This document shows positions 47,004 to 55,841 of a stretch of DNA of 64,000 nucleotides, one piece after another. The notes under the pieces are model-generated. The model saw only the letters and a program-made list of their open reading frames with translations. It ran no database searches and had not been told where the DNA came from. Source of the stretch: Amorphophallus konjac (taxonomy: Eukaryota > Streptophyta > Magnoliopsida > Alismatales > Araceae); contig CM040128.1 of the NCBI GenBank assembly GCA_022559845.1, positions 271,070,698 through 271,134,697 on the forward strand, in the 5' to 3' direction. The stretch's first letter is position 1, and each line of letters starts with the position of its first letter. Made by a program: the position numbers and the translations under genes.

Positions 47004-47626
47004 TAAGATGTGATCGCCAGGGGTCGAAAGACCCCAAAATAAGAAAGTGATCGCGCCTACCTCAAGAGCGGGAGATGGCGGGTTGCTTCTTCCTCTCCCT
47101 CCGGCCGGCCGACGGAGAGGGCTTTCCTCGGCTACCCTTGCAAAACAACGACAAACAAATGACAAGTGGATTAGAAAGACGGAGGTGTAGTACTCAAATC
47201 CTTGCGATAAAAATAACGAAATGATGGCAAGACACACACCTGGTTGGTGTTATCTTTTAAACCCCTCTCGGACTCGAGTAGGAGGAAAATGAGATGATGG
47301 ATGTAAGAAGTGTATAAGAAAAGCGCCCTTATGAAGGGGGATAGAGGATGCGAGATGATGAATGCAAAAGAACTACGAAGAAAAGGAAAGAATTGGCTTA
47401 TTGGATGTGCCGATGGTGAAATCCGGTGGAGCTCCGGCAGCGTGGGGACGACGTGGAAGCGCGGTGGATGAAGACGACCTTCCTCTCGCGAGCGTGAGCA
47501 CCCGAGAAGCCGGCAGAACCTCCACCTACAAAAGAACCCACGGGTTAGAAAATGACTCCGTAGCCTCTGGGCTCCGGCAGCCTATCGGATCACTTCTGAG
47601 CTCCCCAGAACTGAGGGGGTGGGCCT

Positions 47627-47636
47627 CTATTTATAG
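47627..47636 (-). promoter_or_regulatory. LTR promoter TATA box of element G
   Basis: CTATAAATAG on the minus strand inside CTCTATAAATAGAGGCCCAC, a textbook plant TATA context. A 30-bp palindrome (47649-47678) ends 12 bp upstream of it. Confidence 0.7.
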
Positions 47637-47648
47637 AGCTCTGGAGGG

Positions 47649-48300
47649 TGGAGGCGTCCAGGACCCTGGACACCTCCATCAGGGCCGAAATCATATTTTA
47701 TTCATTTTTATATATTTTTTTGGAATACTTTTGTGGAGGCGTCCAGGGTCCCGGACGCCTCAAGCAGGTCCACCGAAAGCCGACGGCGGCCGCACGCGGT
47801 TTGGCACAACGCGTGGTTTTGTGAGCGGCGCCTCGTGATTCAGAAATGGGCGCGTCCAGCTGACTGGACGTCTCTATAATTTGGATTTTTTCACACACGA
47901 CAAACCGCCGTTCGGTGGCCGGCGCCCGTGAGGGTTTTGATGGAGGCGTCCAGCGTCCTGGACGCCTCCAAAATTATATTATTTTTTATTTTGATTTTGT
48001 CTTTTGTGCCAGGGCTGGCATTTTGATTTTTAATATTTGTGTTTTTTAGGGAGGCGTCCAGGGGCCTCGACGCCTCCATTAATATATATATATATATTTT
48101 ATTATTTTTTGTTGTTTTTTTTATGCCAACTGGCATTTACAAATATTTTTTTATTATTTTTTATGGAGGCGTCCAGGGGCCTGGACGCCTCCATTAAAAT
48201 ATATATATATTTTTATATCATTTTATTTGGTTCTGGGCCCTGAGAAAAGAATAAAATAAAAGAAAAGAATGGGGGCGTCCAGGGGCCTGGACGCCCCCAT
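47649..48300. repeat. Palindrome array in U3 of element G LTR
   Basis: Seven palindromes: 47649-47678, 47734-47762, 47848-47875, 47941-47970, 48050-48077, 48164-48193, 48269-48300. Consensus arms TGGAGGCGTCCAGG / CCTGGACGCCTCCA with a 2-4 base centre. 48164 has perfect 14-bp arms and 48269 perfect 15-bp arms of the GGGGGCG variant. Spacing 85-114 bp; spacers are AT-rich. All lie upstream of the minus-strand TATA box. Confidence 0.95.
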
Positions 48301-48551
48301 TAAGACCCACCCGGGTCCTCAGACAGGCGGCCGCCCGGCAGACACCTTCTTGGTTCCGGAACCTCTTGATGCGTCTGACTGGTGTTGATGCCGTCCGAAT
48401 GCCGTGACGAGACGATTCCGGATGCCGAAAAGGGCAGAAGAAGACTCAAGAAAAGGAAGCACTCAAGTGATTCAAAATGCGTAAGCCGTCGCGGGGCGTT
48501 GTATAGTAATATGAGACTTTCTCAGGAGACGTCAGGAATGGCGTGTCTACA

Positions 48552-48566
48552 GCTGCCCCGCCTTGG
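48552..48566 (-). other. Polypurine-tract-like sequence of element G
   Basis: Minus strand CCAAGGCGGGGCAGC directly before the LTR start TGTAGACAC. Confidence 0.5.
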
Positions 48567-49633
48567 CGTCTGCTTTGCAAGGGAGCGACACGTAGTGGAA
48601 TGGTATCGAAGTGGAGTGAAATGAGTGGGAGCGGACTGATAAGTTGATGCCAAGGTGTGATGAGACACGCTTTTGACGTTACTGTTTGGAATCTTTCCTG
48701 AGTTTCAATGAGGCGACCTTGAAGAAGGTCTTTCAAATATTGACGATTGCTTGGACGGAGATCAAATAAGGGAGGGTGAGATGTGCGCTCAGGCACGAAA
48801 CAAAAGGAGACCAACTTCTCGGTGTGGAAGTACCTGGGTCATAAACCGGAGGTTTCACCTTTGGGGAGCGGTTACCAGCCAATGTGGAAGTGCTGCGGCC
48901 AAGGTGGGTCAAAAAAGGTAAAGGAATATCTGAGGGTCTGTCCAAACAAGGGTCTCCTTTGGAAGAGCAGCGTAGGGCTGTCTCAAGGAAACTCAGTATT
49001 TCATTCGGAGTGGAATATCTCATATTTGTGGGAATTGAAACACAACGGCTTTCACAATCGAATCACTTGAATGATCTTCCGCAATAAATCAAAGTCCTAT
49101 ATGAATGCATGCTGGGTTTAAAGAAAAATTTAAAACAAACTAAAATAGAAAATAGCCAAGGATAATATTGTCAACTTGTTAAGAACGGGTCAGGATACCG
49201 ATCCGGTGAGCCGACACTGGGCTGGGCCCGTTTATCCACGTACCAACTCACTGAACGGAACCGTCGTCCCCATTCTATCACAAATTGGCGGCCTATCCGT
49301 ACAACCCAAATTCTTCCGGGATCATCACCGTTTTTGTTGAAGGGGAACTCAGATCCCAGATTCGTTCGGGCCGCACGGTCCTTGACATGTTCTAGTAGCG
49401 TACGTATCATATACTACGATGCATGACATGGTGGGACCAACCAATGAAAGGTGGGACAGGAGATAGGACAAAGACGTCCGTTAGTAAAACCTGCACAGGC
49501 CAGCAAAGGTTAGCAACATCAGAAAGTAGCAGAATCACAGCAGAATCGCACCACAGTTCAAAGGAGATCCAGACAAAATCTTGACAATGACCACTGATGT
49601 GACATGTTCTGTCCTGTAGCGACCTTCCCTTCC
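48567..49633. other. Element G region between PPT and PMD-1, no gene recognised
   Basis: Frames up to 122 codons occur on both strands without domain signal. The region near 49200-49420 is GC-balanced and may hold PMD-1 upstream control sequence. It has no palindromes of the G family. Confidence 0.4.
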
Positions 49634-49640
49634 TATAAGA
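49634..49640 (+). promoter_or_regulatory. Probable TATA box of PMD-1
   Basis: TATAAGA in TTCCTATAAGAACTCCCC, 89 bp before the ATG at 49729. Unlike PMD-2 there is no palindrome just upstream. Confidence 0.5.
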
Positions 49641-49728
49641 ACTCCCCTTAGGCTAGTTCATTCAAATGCACCAAGGTGGGTTTTGGAAGCTCAGGAGAGG
49701 AAGGAGAGGAGAATCTAGAGATTTCAGG

Positions 49729-51138
49729 ATGGAAGGAGAGTCTTCCCGCGTTATGAAGAGGAGCAGGCCTAGCAGCGAGATTAGGCGACTCTCCGACCTC
49801 GAGGGTCATCTGAGTGGGATGATCATGTCGCATATGGTAAGCTGACTCTTTTCAAATTTCTCCACGTGAACCTTCTTCTTACTTCCTTCATTTCTTCTTT
49901 CTTTCCTCTTCCAGCCATATCCACTCTTCCCAGGCCCGAGGAAGTTTTCCAAACTGCCATGGCTTTCAAAGCTAACTTCCAATATCTCCATTGGCATGAG
50001 GGCCATACTCTCGAAGTGGCATCTGCAGGGGCTCCTTATTCACGCCAAACATTACGAGAAGATTCGTATGGACTGGGCGGCTATGGGCGCACTAGTGGAG
50101 ATCTGGCATCCCCAGACCCACACTTTTATCTTCCCGACCTTCGAGGTTACCATCCTCCTCGAGGAGGTGGAACTTCTGCTCGGATTGAAGAAATTCAAGA
50201 GTGACGGGAAGGTGAAGGCTATGCGGATGCTGACACGGGGGACTTCTGAAAGCGTCCTTGGAAGCTTCATGCCGCCCGACGCAGCCAGAAAGGTCCGTAC
50301 TCAAAAGGGGATCGATCTCCAAAAGCTTGCGGAGTGGGTCATGGACGCCCTGAGAGGGTCACCAGACGATGACTATTTGGAGGGAATCATGAAGGGGTTC
50401 ACTATCTGTCTGGCGGGTGCTCTCTTGTTTCCTCATACCGACAACATAGTGGAGGAAGACCAACTGAGTGCTATCTGCGGGATCTGGCGTGGAAAGAGGG
50501 TGGGACCCGCTGTCCTCGCCTACCTGTATAGTGGCCTTACTGCCTCGAGCATGGGTAAGCCTCCTTTTGGTTGCGCACTTGTCTTGAATTGCTGGCTTGA
50601 TTTGCACTTCAAATTCGACCACCGCGAGGGAATGCCAACTGCTTCGAAGCTCTTCCAACAAAGCCCTCTTCATCACATAGCCGACGTGTTAGGCTTCGGT
50701 GGTACTGTAGTGAACCGCGTTCCGTGGCTGAAGAAACGTGAAGACTGGCGGTCTCACTTCCGCACCGTGACACAAGGCTTCTTTACTTGCGCACCAGCAT
50801 GTTTGCTTTCGCTAGATCTCCTCATGAGGCCTTCTCCCGAAGTTGATCTTCAACTGATCGGCGCGACCGAGTTTGTTCTTTACACCGCGCATCGGTGCTG
50901 CCTCCAGATTGGCATCCCACGCCATTCGTTCCCGCCACCGACTGGCATCGTTCCTTTGAAGAAGAGGGAGTTGGGTACTGAAGCGGACGCGAAGGAAGTG
51001 AAGGCCATTAAAGCTCCCTGGAAGACAAGTGTTGCGGGAAAGGCATTGGCGCACGTGGTGGAAGAATGCGAGCCGTGGAGGGTTTATGTAACCGAACTGG
51101 GGAAGTTAAGGCCTAAGGCGCCTAAACCCCTGATGTAG
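49729..51138 (+). CDS. PMD-1: plant mobile domain protein, two exons, intact
   Basis: Exon 1 49729-49836 (36 codons, MEGESSRVMKRSRPSSEIRR), intron 49837-49914 (GTAAGC...TTCCAG, 78 bp, phase 0), exon 2 49915-51138; 443 aa in total without a stop. The plant mobile domain is seen near residue 80-160 (WHPQTHTFIFPTFEVTILLE, EVELLLGL) and onward through FTICLAGALLFPHTDN and GPAVLAYLYSGL. PMD proteins such as Arabidopsis MAIN and MAIL1 act in the nucleus in transposon silencing and gene regulation; many other PMD genes are carried by transposons. The C-terminus is basic (KKRELGTEADAKEVKAIKA). A polyadenylation signal AATAAA is at 51159-51164. It lies antisense to element G. Intactness in such a decayed context is notable. 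The exact start could be the ATG at 49996 if exon 1 is wrong. Confidence 0.8.
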
Positions 51139-51158
51139 TTCACTCTGCTTTCTGATGG

Positions 51159-51164
51159 AATAAA
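51159..51164 (+). terminator. Polyadenylation signal of PMD-1
   Basis: AATAAA 21 bp after the stop codon, followed by TTGGATG and then T-rich sequence. Confidence 0.5.
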
Positions 51165-51304
51165 ATCTGGCATTTGGATGTTTCGGACCCCCGTCCCCTT
51201 AATTATTATCTTTTTTGTGATTTTTCTTTTTCTTTCTTTTTTTCTTTTGTTTGGATTATATACATACTCTAACCCCTTTTTTCTTTTTATTATATTTTTT
51301 ATTA

Positions 51305-51528
51305 TGGGGGCGTCCAGAGGCTTGGACGCCCCTATTTTTTTTAATAATTTTTTTTTAAAAAAAAAAAATTTGGGGGCGTCCAGGGTCCTGGACGCCCCTA
51401 ATTTTTTATTTTTTTTATTTTTTTATTTTTGCTTTGGGGGCGTCCAGGCGTCTGGACGCCCCTAAGTTTTTTTGAATTTTTTTTAAAAAAATAAAAAAGT
51501 GGGGGCGTCCAGGCGCCTGGACGCCCCA
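51305..51528. repeat. Palindrome array upstream of PMD-2
   Basis: Four palindromes of the GGGGGCGTCC..GGACGCCCC type at 51305-51333, 51371-51400, 51435-51464 and 51500-51528. Period is about 65 bp with A/T-only spacers. Confidence 0.95.
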
Positions 51529-51541
51529 ATTAAAGCTCAAT

Positions 51542-51550
51542 CTATATATA
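51542..51550 (+). promoter_or_regulatory. TATA box of PMD-2
   Basis: CTATATATAG, 13 bp after the last palindrome and about 87 bp before the ATG at 51629. Confidence 0.7.
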
Positions 51551-51628
51551 GGGGGGGCTCCCCCCCTAACTCACTTACTGTTCATTCAAACGATCCGGTC
51601 AAATCAGACAGACCCATTCTTCGCCCCA

Positions 51629-52143
51629 ATGGAGTTAGGAGGCCCGAACCGAGGTGGAGACAAGCGTAAACGATTGGCTCGTCGTCCGAGGAGACTGAGA
51701 GACGATGCTGAGGAGGCCGTAGCAGAGGAGATTACTGCGGAGGAGGAGATGGAGGTGCCGCTTCTGGCCGCGGAGGCCGCTGCGGATGCTGGTGACGCGG
51801 GAGAGGACGATCACGACCCGGTAAGTACTTCAGAATTCTCACTTTGTGGTTCAATAGGCTAAAACGGGCGTGCGAGAGGCTGTGAGAGAAGGCCGGGTAG
51901 TGAGAGAAGGAGGCGTCCAGGGGCCTGGACGCCTCCACTTTTTCTTTTTATTTTTGTTTATTTATTTATTTACGTAAATAATAAAATAAAATTAAAAAAT
52001 AAGGAGGCGTCCAAGGCCTAGGACGCCTCCATAATAATATATATATTATATATATTTTTTTGTTTTGGTTCTTGGATTTTTTCAAAAAATAAATAAAGAA
52101 AATAGGAAGGAGGCGTCCAGGGGCTGGACGCCTCCAAAAAACA

Positions 52144-52190
<47 letters not shown>

Positions 52191-54769
52191 TAAATAGTAT
52201 ATACAATGTTATTGTTTATTACTGTTCATGATGCTGATGTGTTCTTTGTTGGTTTTTGTGGTGTGCAGGGCGTGATGAAGGGCCGGATCAGCTGGTCCTT
52301 GGTGGTGGCAGCATACCGTGGGCTGCCAGACTTCCAGAGGGCGCGTGTGGACGCCATGGGCTTTGGAGCTTTCCTTAGGATCGAGCCCTTCCGGCTCGAC
52401 CTTCCTCTTATCCAGGCATTGAGGGAGCGGTGGCACGCACCGAGCCGGGCGTTTCTGATGCCCTGGGGGCACATGGTGCCGACACTAGAGGACGTGGCTC
52501 GGATCACCGGGCTACGGTTGACGGAGAGGCAGTCAGCGGGGTCACCTACCCCGACTACCGAGAGAGTGCCCTGGACCTGCTGTGGTTAGAGACGAGCGTG
52601 ACTGATAGAGACAGCAGGGTAGTCGGCCGAGTGGAGATCATGGAGGCGCTCGGATTCGTCGACCCGCGCCAGCGGGTTAGCGAGACTGGAGCGGAGTTCT
52701 TGGCTCGACTGGAGGGGGATGCTCGTGCAGCTTTCACCCAGGATCCGAGCGAGAGGGAGCTGGTGGATCTAGACTTCGGAGGTTTCTTTTCTTCTTCCTG
52801 GGCCGCCTTCTGCTGGGGACGAAGGGGGATGGCATCCACTGCCGTTTCCTCGGGATCTTGGCGGATCTGGACAGAGTGGGACACTACGCGTGGGGAGCGG
52901 CTCTGCTTGCCCATTTGATTGCTGATCTCTCCCAGACTTCGGAGAAGGAGACGACAGTCAGCGGCTTCGCACCTTTCCTCCAGGTAAACATTTTATTTAT
53001 GCATTCCACAGTTAAATATGCAATTATTGTACTAATGATGTATGATGGATGCAGGTGTGGAGCTATTACTATTTCCCGATGGGGAGGGCTAGGCATGGGA
53101 ACAGGAGGGCCGTGCCTCTGGCGCGGCAGTGGAGGCCGGTCGTGGTTGCAGCACCCCACGGCTACCAGCTGGCGTCACTTCGTCGGGAGCTGAGCGAGTA
53201 TCCCGAGGCCATGGTATGATGCGTATGATTTTTTTATGTTTATGCATGTGACTGAATGGTAACTAATATGATGTATGTATGGTGATGCAGGTGGTGTGGA
53301 GGCCCTACCTGGGCATGGGCGACGCTGGCCAGCCTTGGGTTGTAGCGGGTCTTCCTCGTTTCAGGCGGGACGTGTGGGTCCATTGTCTGAACGAGATCGA
53401 GCCGCTGCGGCTTAGACTGGTCATGAGGACGTTGGGGCTAGCCCAGGAGTGGGTTGATGTAGATGCGTCGGCCCGCATTGGGCGGAAGACCAAGGGGAAG
53501 GCGAAGATTGTGGACTGGCGTACGCGCTTCCCAACATAGTACCAGGACTGGCAGCAGGGCGAGGTCCCAATGGTGTCCCACGTACAGGACAGCACAGACT
53601 ACATGAGACGGTACCGAGCTACGTACGGGGACCGCCTCTCCTTGGGTGGTATGGCAGGGGTAAGTGAAATGAAATTGCTCCACCTTTCTGTATGTATATG
53701 CATGGGACACTAACTTATGTGTAATGCAGGATGCTCGTGATACCATGATCGTCGACCTGCGGGCCCAGTTGGCGGACGTCAGGCGACAGTTGGTGGCCAT
53801 CCGACAGGAGTTGGAGATCCTGGTGAGTTTATGTGATGCATTTTTTGTGACCTGGATTTTTGATGCTTAGCCTTTGACTGACGTTTGCCCCGTGTTTCAG
53901 CAGGCCCACCAGACAGCGACAGCCGGGATGGCTGGCGGAGCGGGTTCCAGTTCGCGGGGCCCTCCTCCGGAGGTTTCTGCCCTCCAGGAGCAGCTGGCGT
54001 ATGCGGTGGCTCGGGCTAAGGAGGCCGAGCGTGACCGCGAGGCTCGAGTGAGTGCTTGCTCGGCCCTGACCCTCTTCTAGCTGCTTTCCTTCTATCACTG
54101 TTCTCTTACGGTGCATGCGTGCTTTGACAGGTGGCCGAGATTCGGGAGGCCCTGGCCCATGCTGTTCGTGCTGAGCAGGAGCGCGATGCCTGGGTGGCAG
54201 AGCGCGATTCCTGGGTGGCAGAGCGTGACTCCCGGATTGCGGAGCTGGAGGAGGAGCGTCGACGGGAGGCTGAGGAGCTCCCTCGTGACGTGCTGGATCT
54301 GCGGATCGCCCTCGAGCTGTCGAGGAGAGAGGCGATGAGGGAGAGAGAGGAGAGGGATAGGGATAGGGAGAACGTGGAGAGAGAGAGGGAGAGCGTGGAG
54401 AGAGAGAGGGAGAGGGATAGGGAGAGAGAGAGGGAGGAGCGACAGCGGGATCAGACCGAGAGGAGGGCTCTGGAGGCCCAGCTGCTGGAGCTCCGATTGA
54501 GTCTCGGCATGGCGGAGGGGAGGCTTCGGGAGAGCGAGGAGCGGTACCAGAGGGCGAAGGAACGCGGGGCGCGACTTCGTCAGTCTGGTTCTTTTTCCAT
54601 GGGCAGCTATCTGGTCTCTTCGGCCGAGGAGCCTCGTCGCGCCTTCGAGGCTGGAGTGCCACCGCAGGGCGAGGCGAGCACGGCTTCTCAGGGTTCGCAG
54701 AGGCCCCCTAGGGATCCCCGGCAGAGGAGGGAGGAGAGAGATGACCAGGAGGGTGGTGGTGAGAGTTAG
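51629..54769 (+). pseudogene. PMD-2: seven-exon plant mobile domain / coiled-coil gene, damaged
   Basis: Exons: 51629-51820, 52269-52983, 53055-53213, 53291-53659, 53730-53822, 53901-54047, 54131-54769. All introns are GT-AG and phase 0. Exon 1 is basic then acidic (GGDKRKRLARRPRRLRDDAE). Exons 2-4 carry the PMD: FGAFLRIEPFRLDLPLIQAL, ERWHAPSRAFLMPWG, VPTLEDVARITGL, VDGEAVSG, YAWGAALLAHLIADL. Exons 5-7 form a long coiled coil rich in R and E, ending in a basic, disordered tail (PPRDPRQRREERDDQEGGGE). Breaks: 1-bp losses in exon 2 near 52513 (GGG to GG) and near 52785 (T run), and TAG at 53537-53539 in exon 4. Both losses are homopolymer events and could be sequence errors; the stop is not. 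Expected size is about 770 codons. Partner and target are unknown. Confidence 0.72.
51909..52190. repeat. Palindromes and AT repeat in PMD-2 intron 1
   Basis: Three palindromes of the GGAGGCGTCC..GGACGCCTCC type (51909-51937, 52003-52031, 52109-52136) and a TA-rich tract at 52144-52190, all within the 448-bp intron 51821-52268. Confidence 0.9.
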
Positions 54770-54987
54770 AGAGTTACTTGTACACGTCACCCTTCTCACT
54801 GTATGATGTACTTTCGGCTATTATATGAAATGGAAATGGCTTTTTTTGTGTTGTGTGTACCTTTCTCTCTCCCACACTTTCTTCTTTGCACTGAGTTGTC
54901 CTTTGAGGCACGCTCCGCGAGACCTTGCCCTGAACAGCGGGGAACTACGCTTTGCACGGGGGGATTTTGTTTCCTTTTCCCCCTTTT

Positions 54988-55038
54988 GGGCGCGTCCAGG
55001 CGCGAGGACGCGTCTTAATCCTTGATTTCAAATTTAAA
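54988..55038 (+). promoter_or_regulatory. Palindrome plus TATA-like box upstream of PMD-2b
   Basis: A divergent palindrome (GGGCGCGTCCAGG..GGACGCGTC, 54988-55015) is followed about 15 bp later by AAATTTAAA (55030-55038), and the ATG comes at 55140. Same layout as PMD-2. Confidence 0.5.
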
Positions 55039-55139
55039 GTGACGGGTGGTCTTTCTTCTCCCGTGCCTTACCCGCAAACGAGCCCGCCTTCTGCCGAAAC
55101 TCGCTTGCCCCCTTTCTCGTCTTCCTCCTCTTTTGATCG

Positions 55140-55728
55140 ATGGAGTTCGGTGGGCCTGACCACGGTGAAGGTGGAGAGGGACGCGGGACCCCTCGCCCAA
55201 GGAGGGACGCGCCCGAGTACGGAACGGCGTCCATGGAGGAGGAAGGGCCGCTCCGGGCCCCCGAGGGACCTGAGGGGCCCGATGGCGTGGGAGGAGGTGA
55301 ACACGGTTCGGTAGGTGCTTCGATCTCTTCCTCTTTTAATTCATTTTGGGTTTTGAAGGGAGCCGCGCGAGGGGGAAAGGGTTCGGCGAGTGTTACACTC
55401 AAATGATGGACGCGTCCTAGACAGGGGACGCGTTCCTTTTGACTGATGTGGGACCCCTTTTCTTGGTGCAGGGCATGGCAAGGACCCTGGGTCTGGCCGA
55501 TGAGTGGGCGAGTGCGGACGAGCCGAGCCGCGTCAGGAGGGAGAGTCGCGGCAAGGCGACGCTCGAGGAGTGGCCCGTATGTCTCCCTGGACAGCAAGGG
55601 GGTATACTGGTGCAGGACAGTGCCGACTTCCTGCGGGGGCAGAGAGAGAGCTACGCGGGGCTTCCCCAAGCTGGGGACACGCGTGGCATCGGCGGCTCGC
55701 GCGCCCAACTGTCAGAGACTAGGCGGCA
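55140..55728 (+). pseudogene. PMD-2b: partial copy of PMD-2 lacking the PMD, cut by element F
   Basis: Exon 1 55140-55310 (MEFGGPDHGEGGEGRGTPRP; the PMD-2 start is MELGGPNRGG), intron 55311-55471 with a palindrome at 55408-55436, exon 2 from 55472. Exon 2 begins with GGC like PMD-2 exon 2 but then matches the end of PMD-2 exon 4 (RTLGLADEWASADEPSRVRR, QDSADFLRG) and runs straight into the exon 5 match (SRAQLSETRRHV) without an intron. So the PMD-encoding part and the equivalent of intron 4 are missing. Element F begins at 55729, so the 3' part, if present, is right of the window. Confidence 0.65.
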
Positions 55729-55841
55729 TGTAGCAACCCTGATAAATGAATATTTGAAATAAATTAAAACATATATATATTACAGTAGTAATACAGATAA
55801 TAAGAATAGGGTTAATTAGATGAAGTAAAACAAAATTAAAA

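Larger units (their letters stand above)
46232..48551 (-). repeat. Element G 3' LTR (Tat-like gypsy), minus orientation
   Basis: On the minus strand it starts TGTAGACACGCCATTCCTGA (right boundary 48551), preceded by a purine-rich CCAAGGCGGGGCAGC, and ends CGCTATCGGGTTCTTACA at 46232. 2320 bp. A canonical TATA box (CTATAAATAG, 47636-47627) sets transcription to the minus strand. No PBS lies left of 46232 and no matching duplication lies right of 48551. So this is the 3' LTR of an element whose body runs to the right and whose 5' LTR is beyond the window. The Tat-like call rests on the GGGGCAGC/TGTAGACAC junction and the antisense extra genes. Confidence 0.55.
46232..55728 (-). mobile_element. 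Element G, visible part: 3' LTR plus antisense PMD gene block
   Basis: Composite inferred from the 3' LTR at 46232-48551, the PPT-like tract, and plus-strand genes PMD-1, PMD-2 and PMD-2b. Gene flanks and introns share the palindrome family of the LTR, which argues for one element. Extra ORFs between pol and the 3' LTR, often antisense, are known in Tat-lineage gypsy elements. Gag-pol is not visible; element F interrupts at 55728 and the window ends before G resumes. Confidence 0.45.

Noticed and set aside
46232..48551. Element G LTR as a solo LTR
   Set aside because: The flanks TCGAC on the left and GCTGC on the right do not match, and the right flank is PPT-like, which fits a 3' LTR with its body to the right.
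53829..54662. Minus-strand 277-codon open frame, proline and serine rich
   Set aside because: It is the antisense of the arginine/glutamate repeats in PMD-2 exons 6-7; the GC-rich repeat keeps the other strand open. The minus frame 54095-54799 is the same case.
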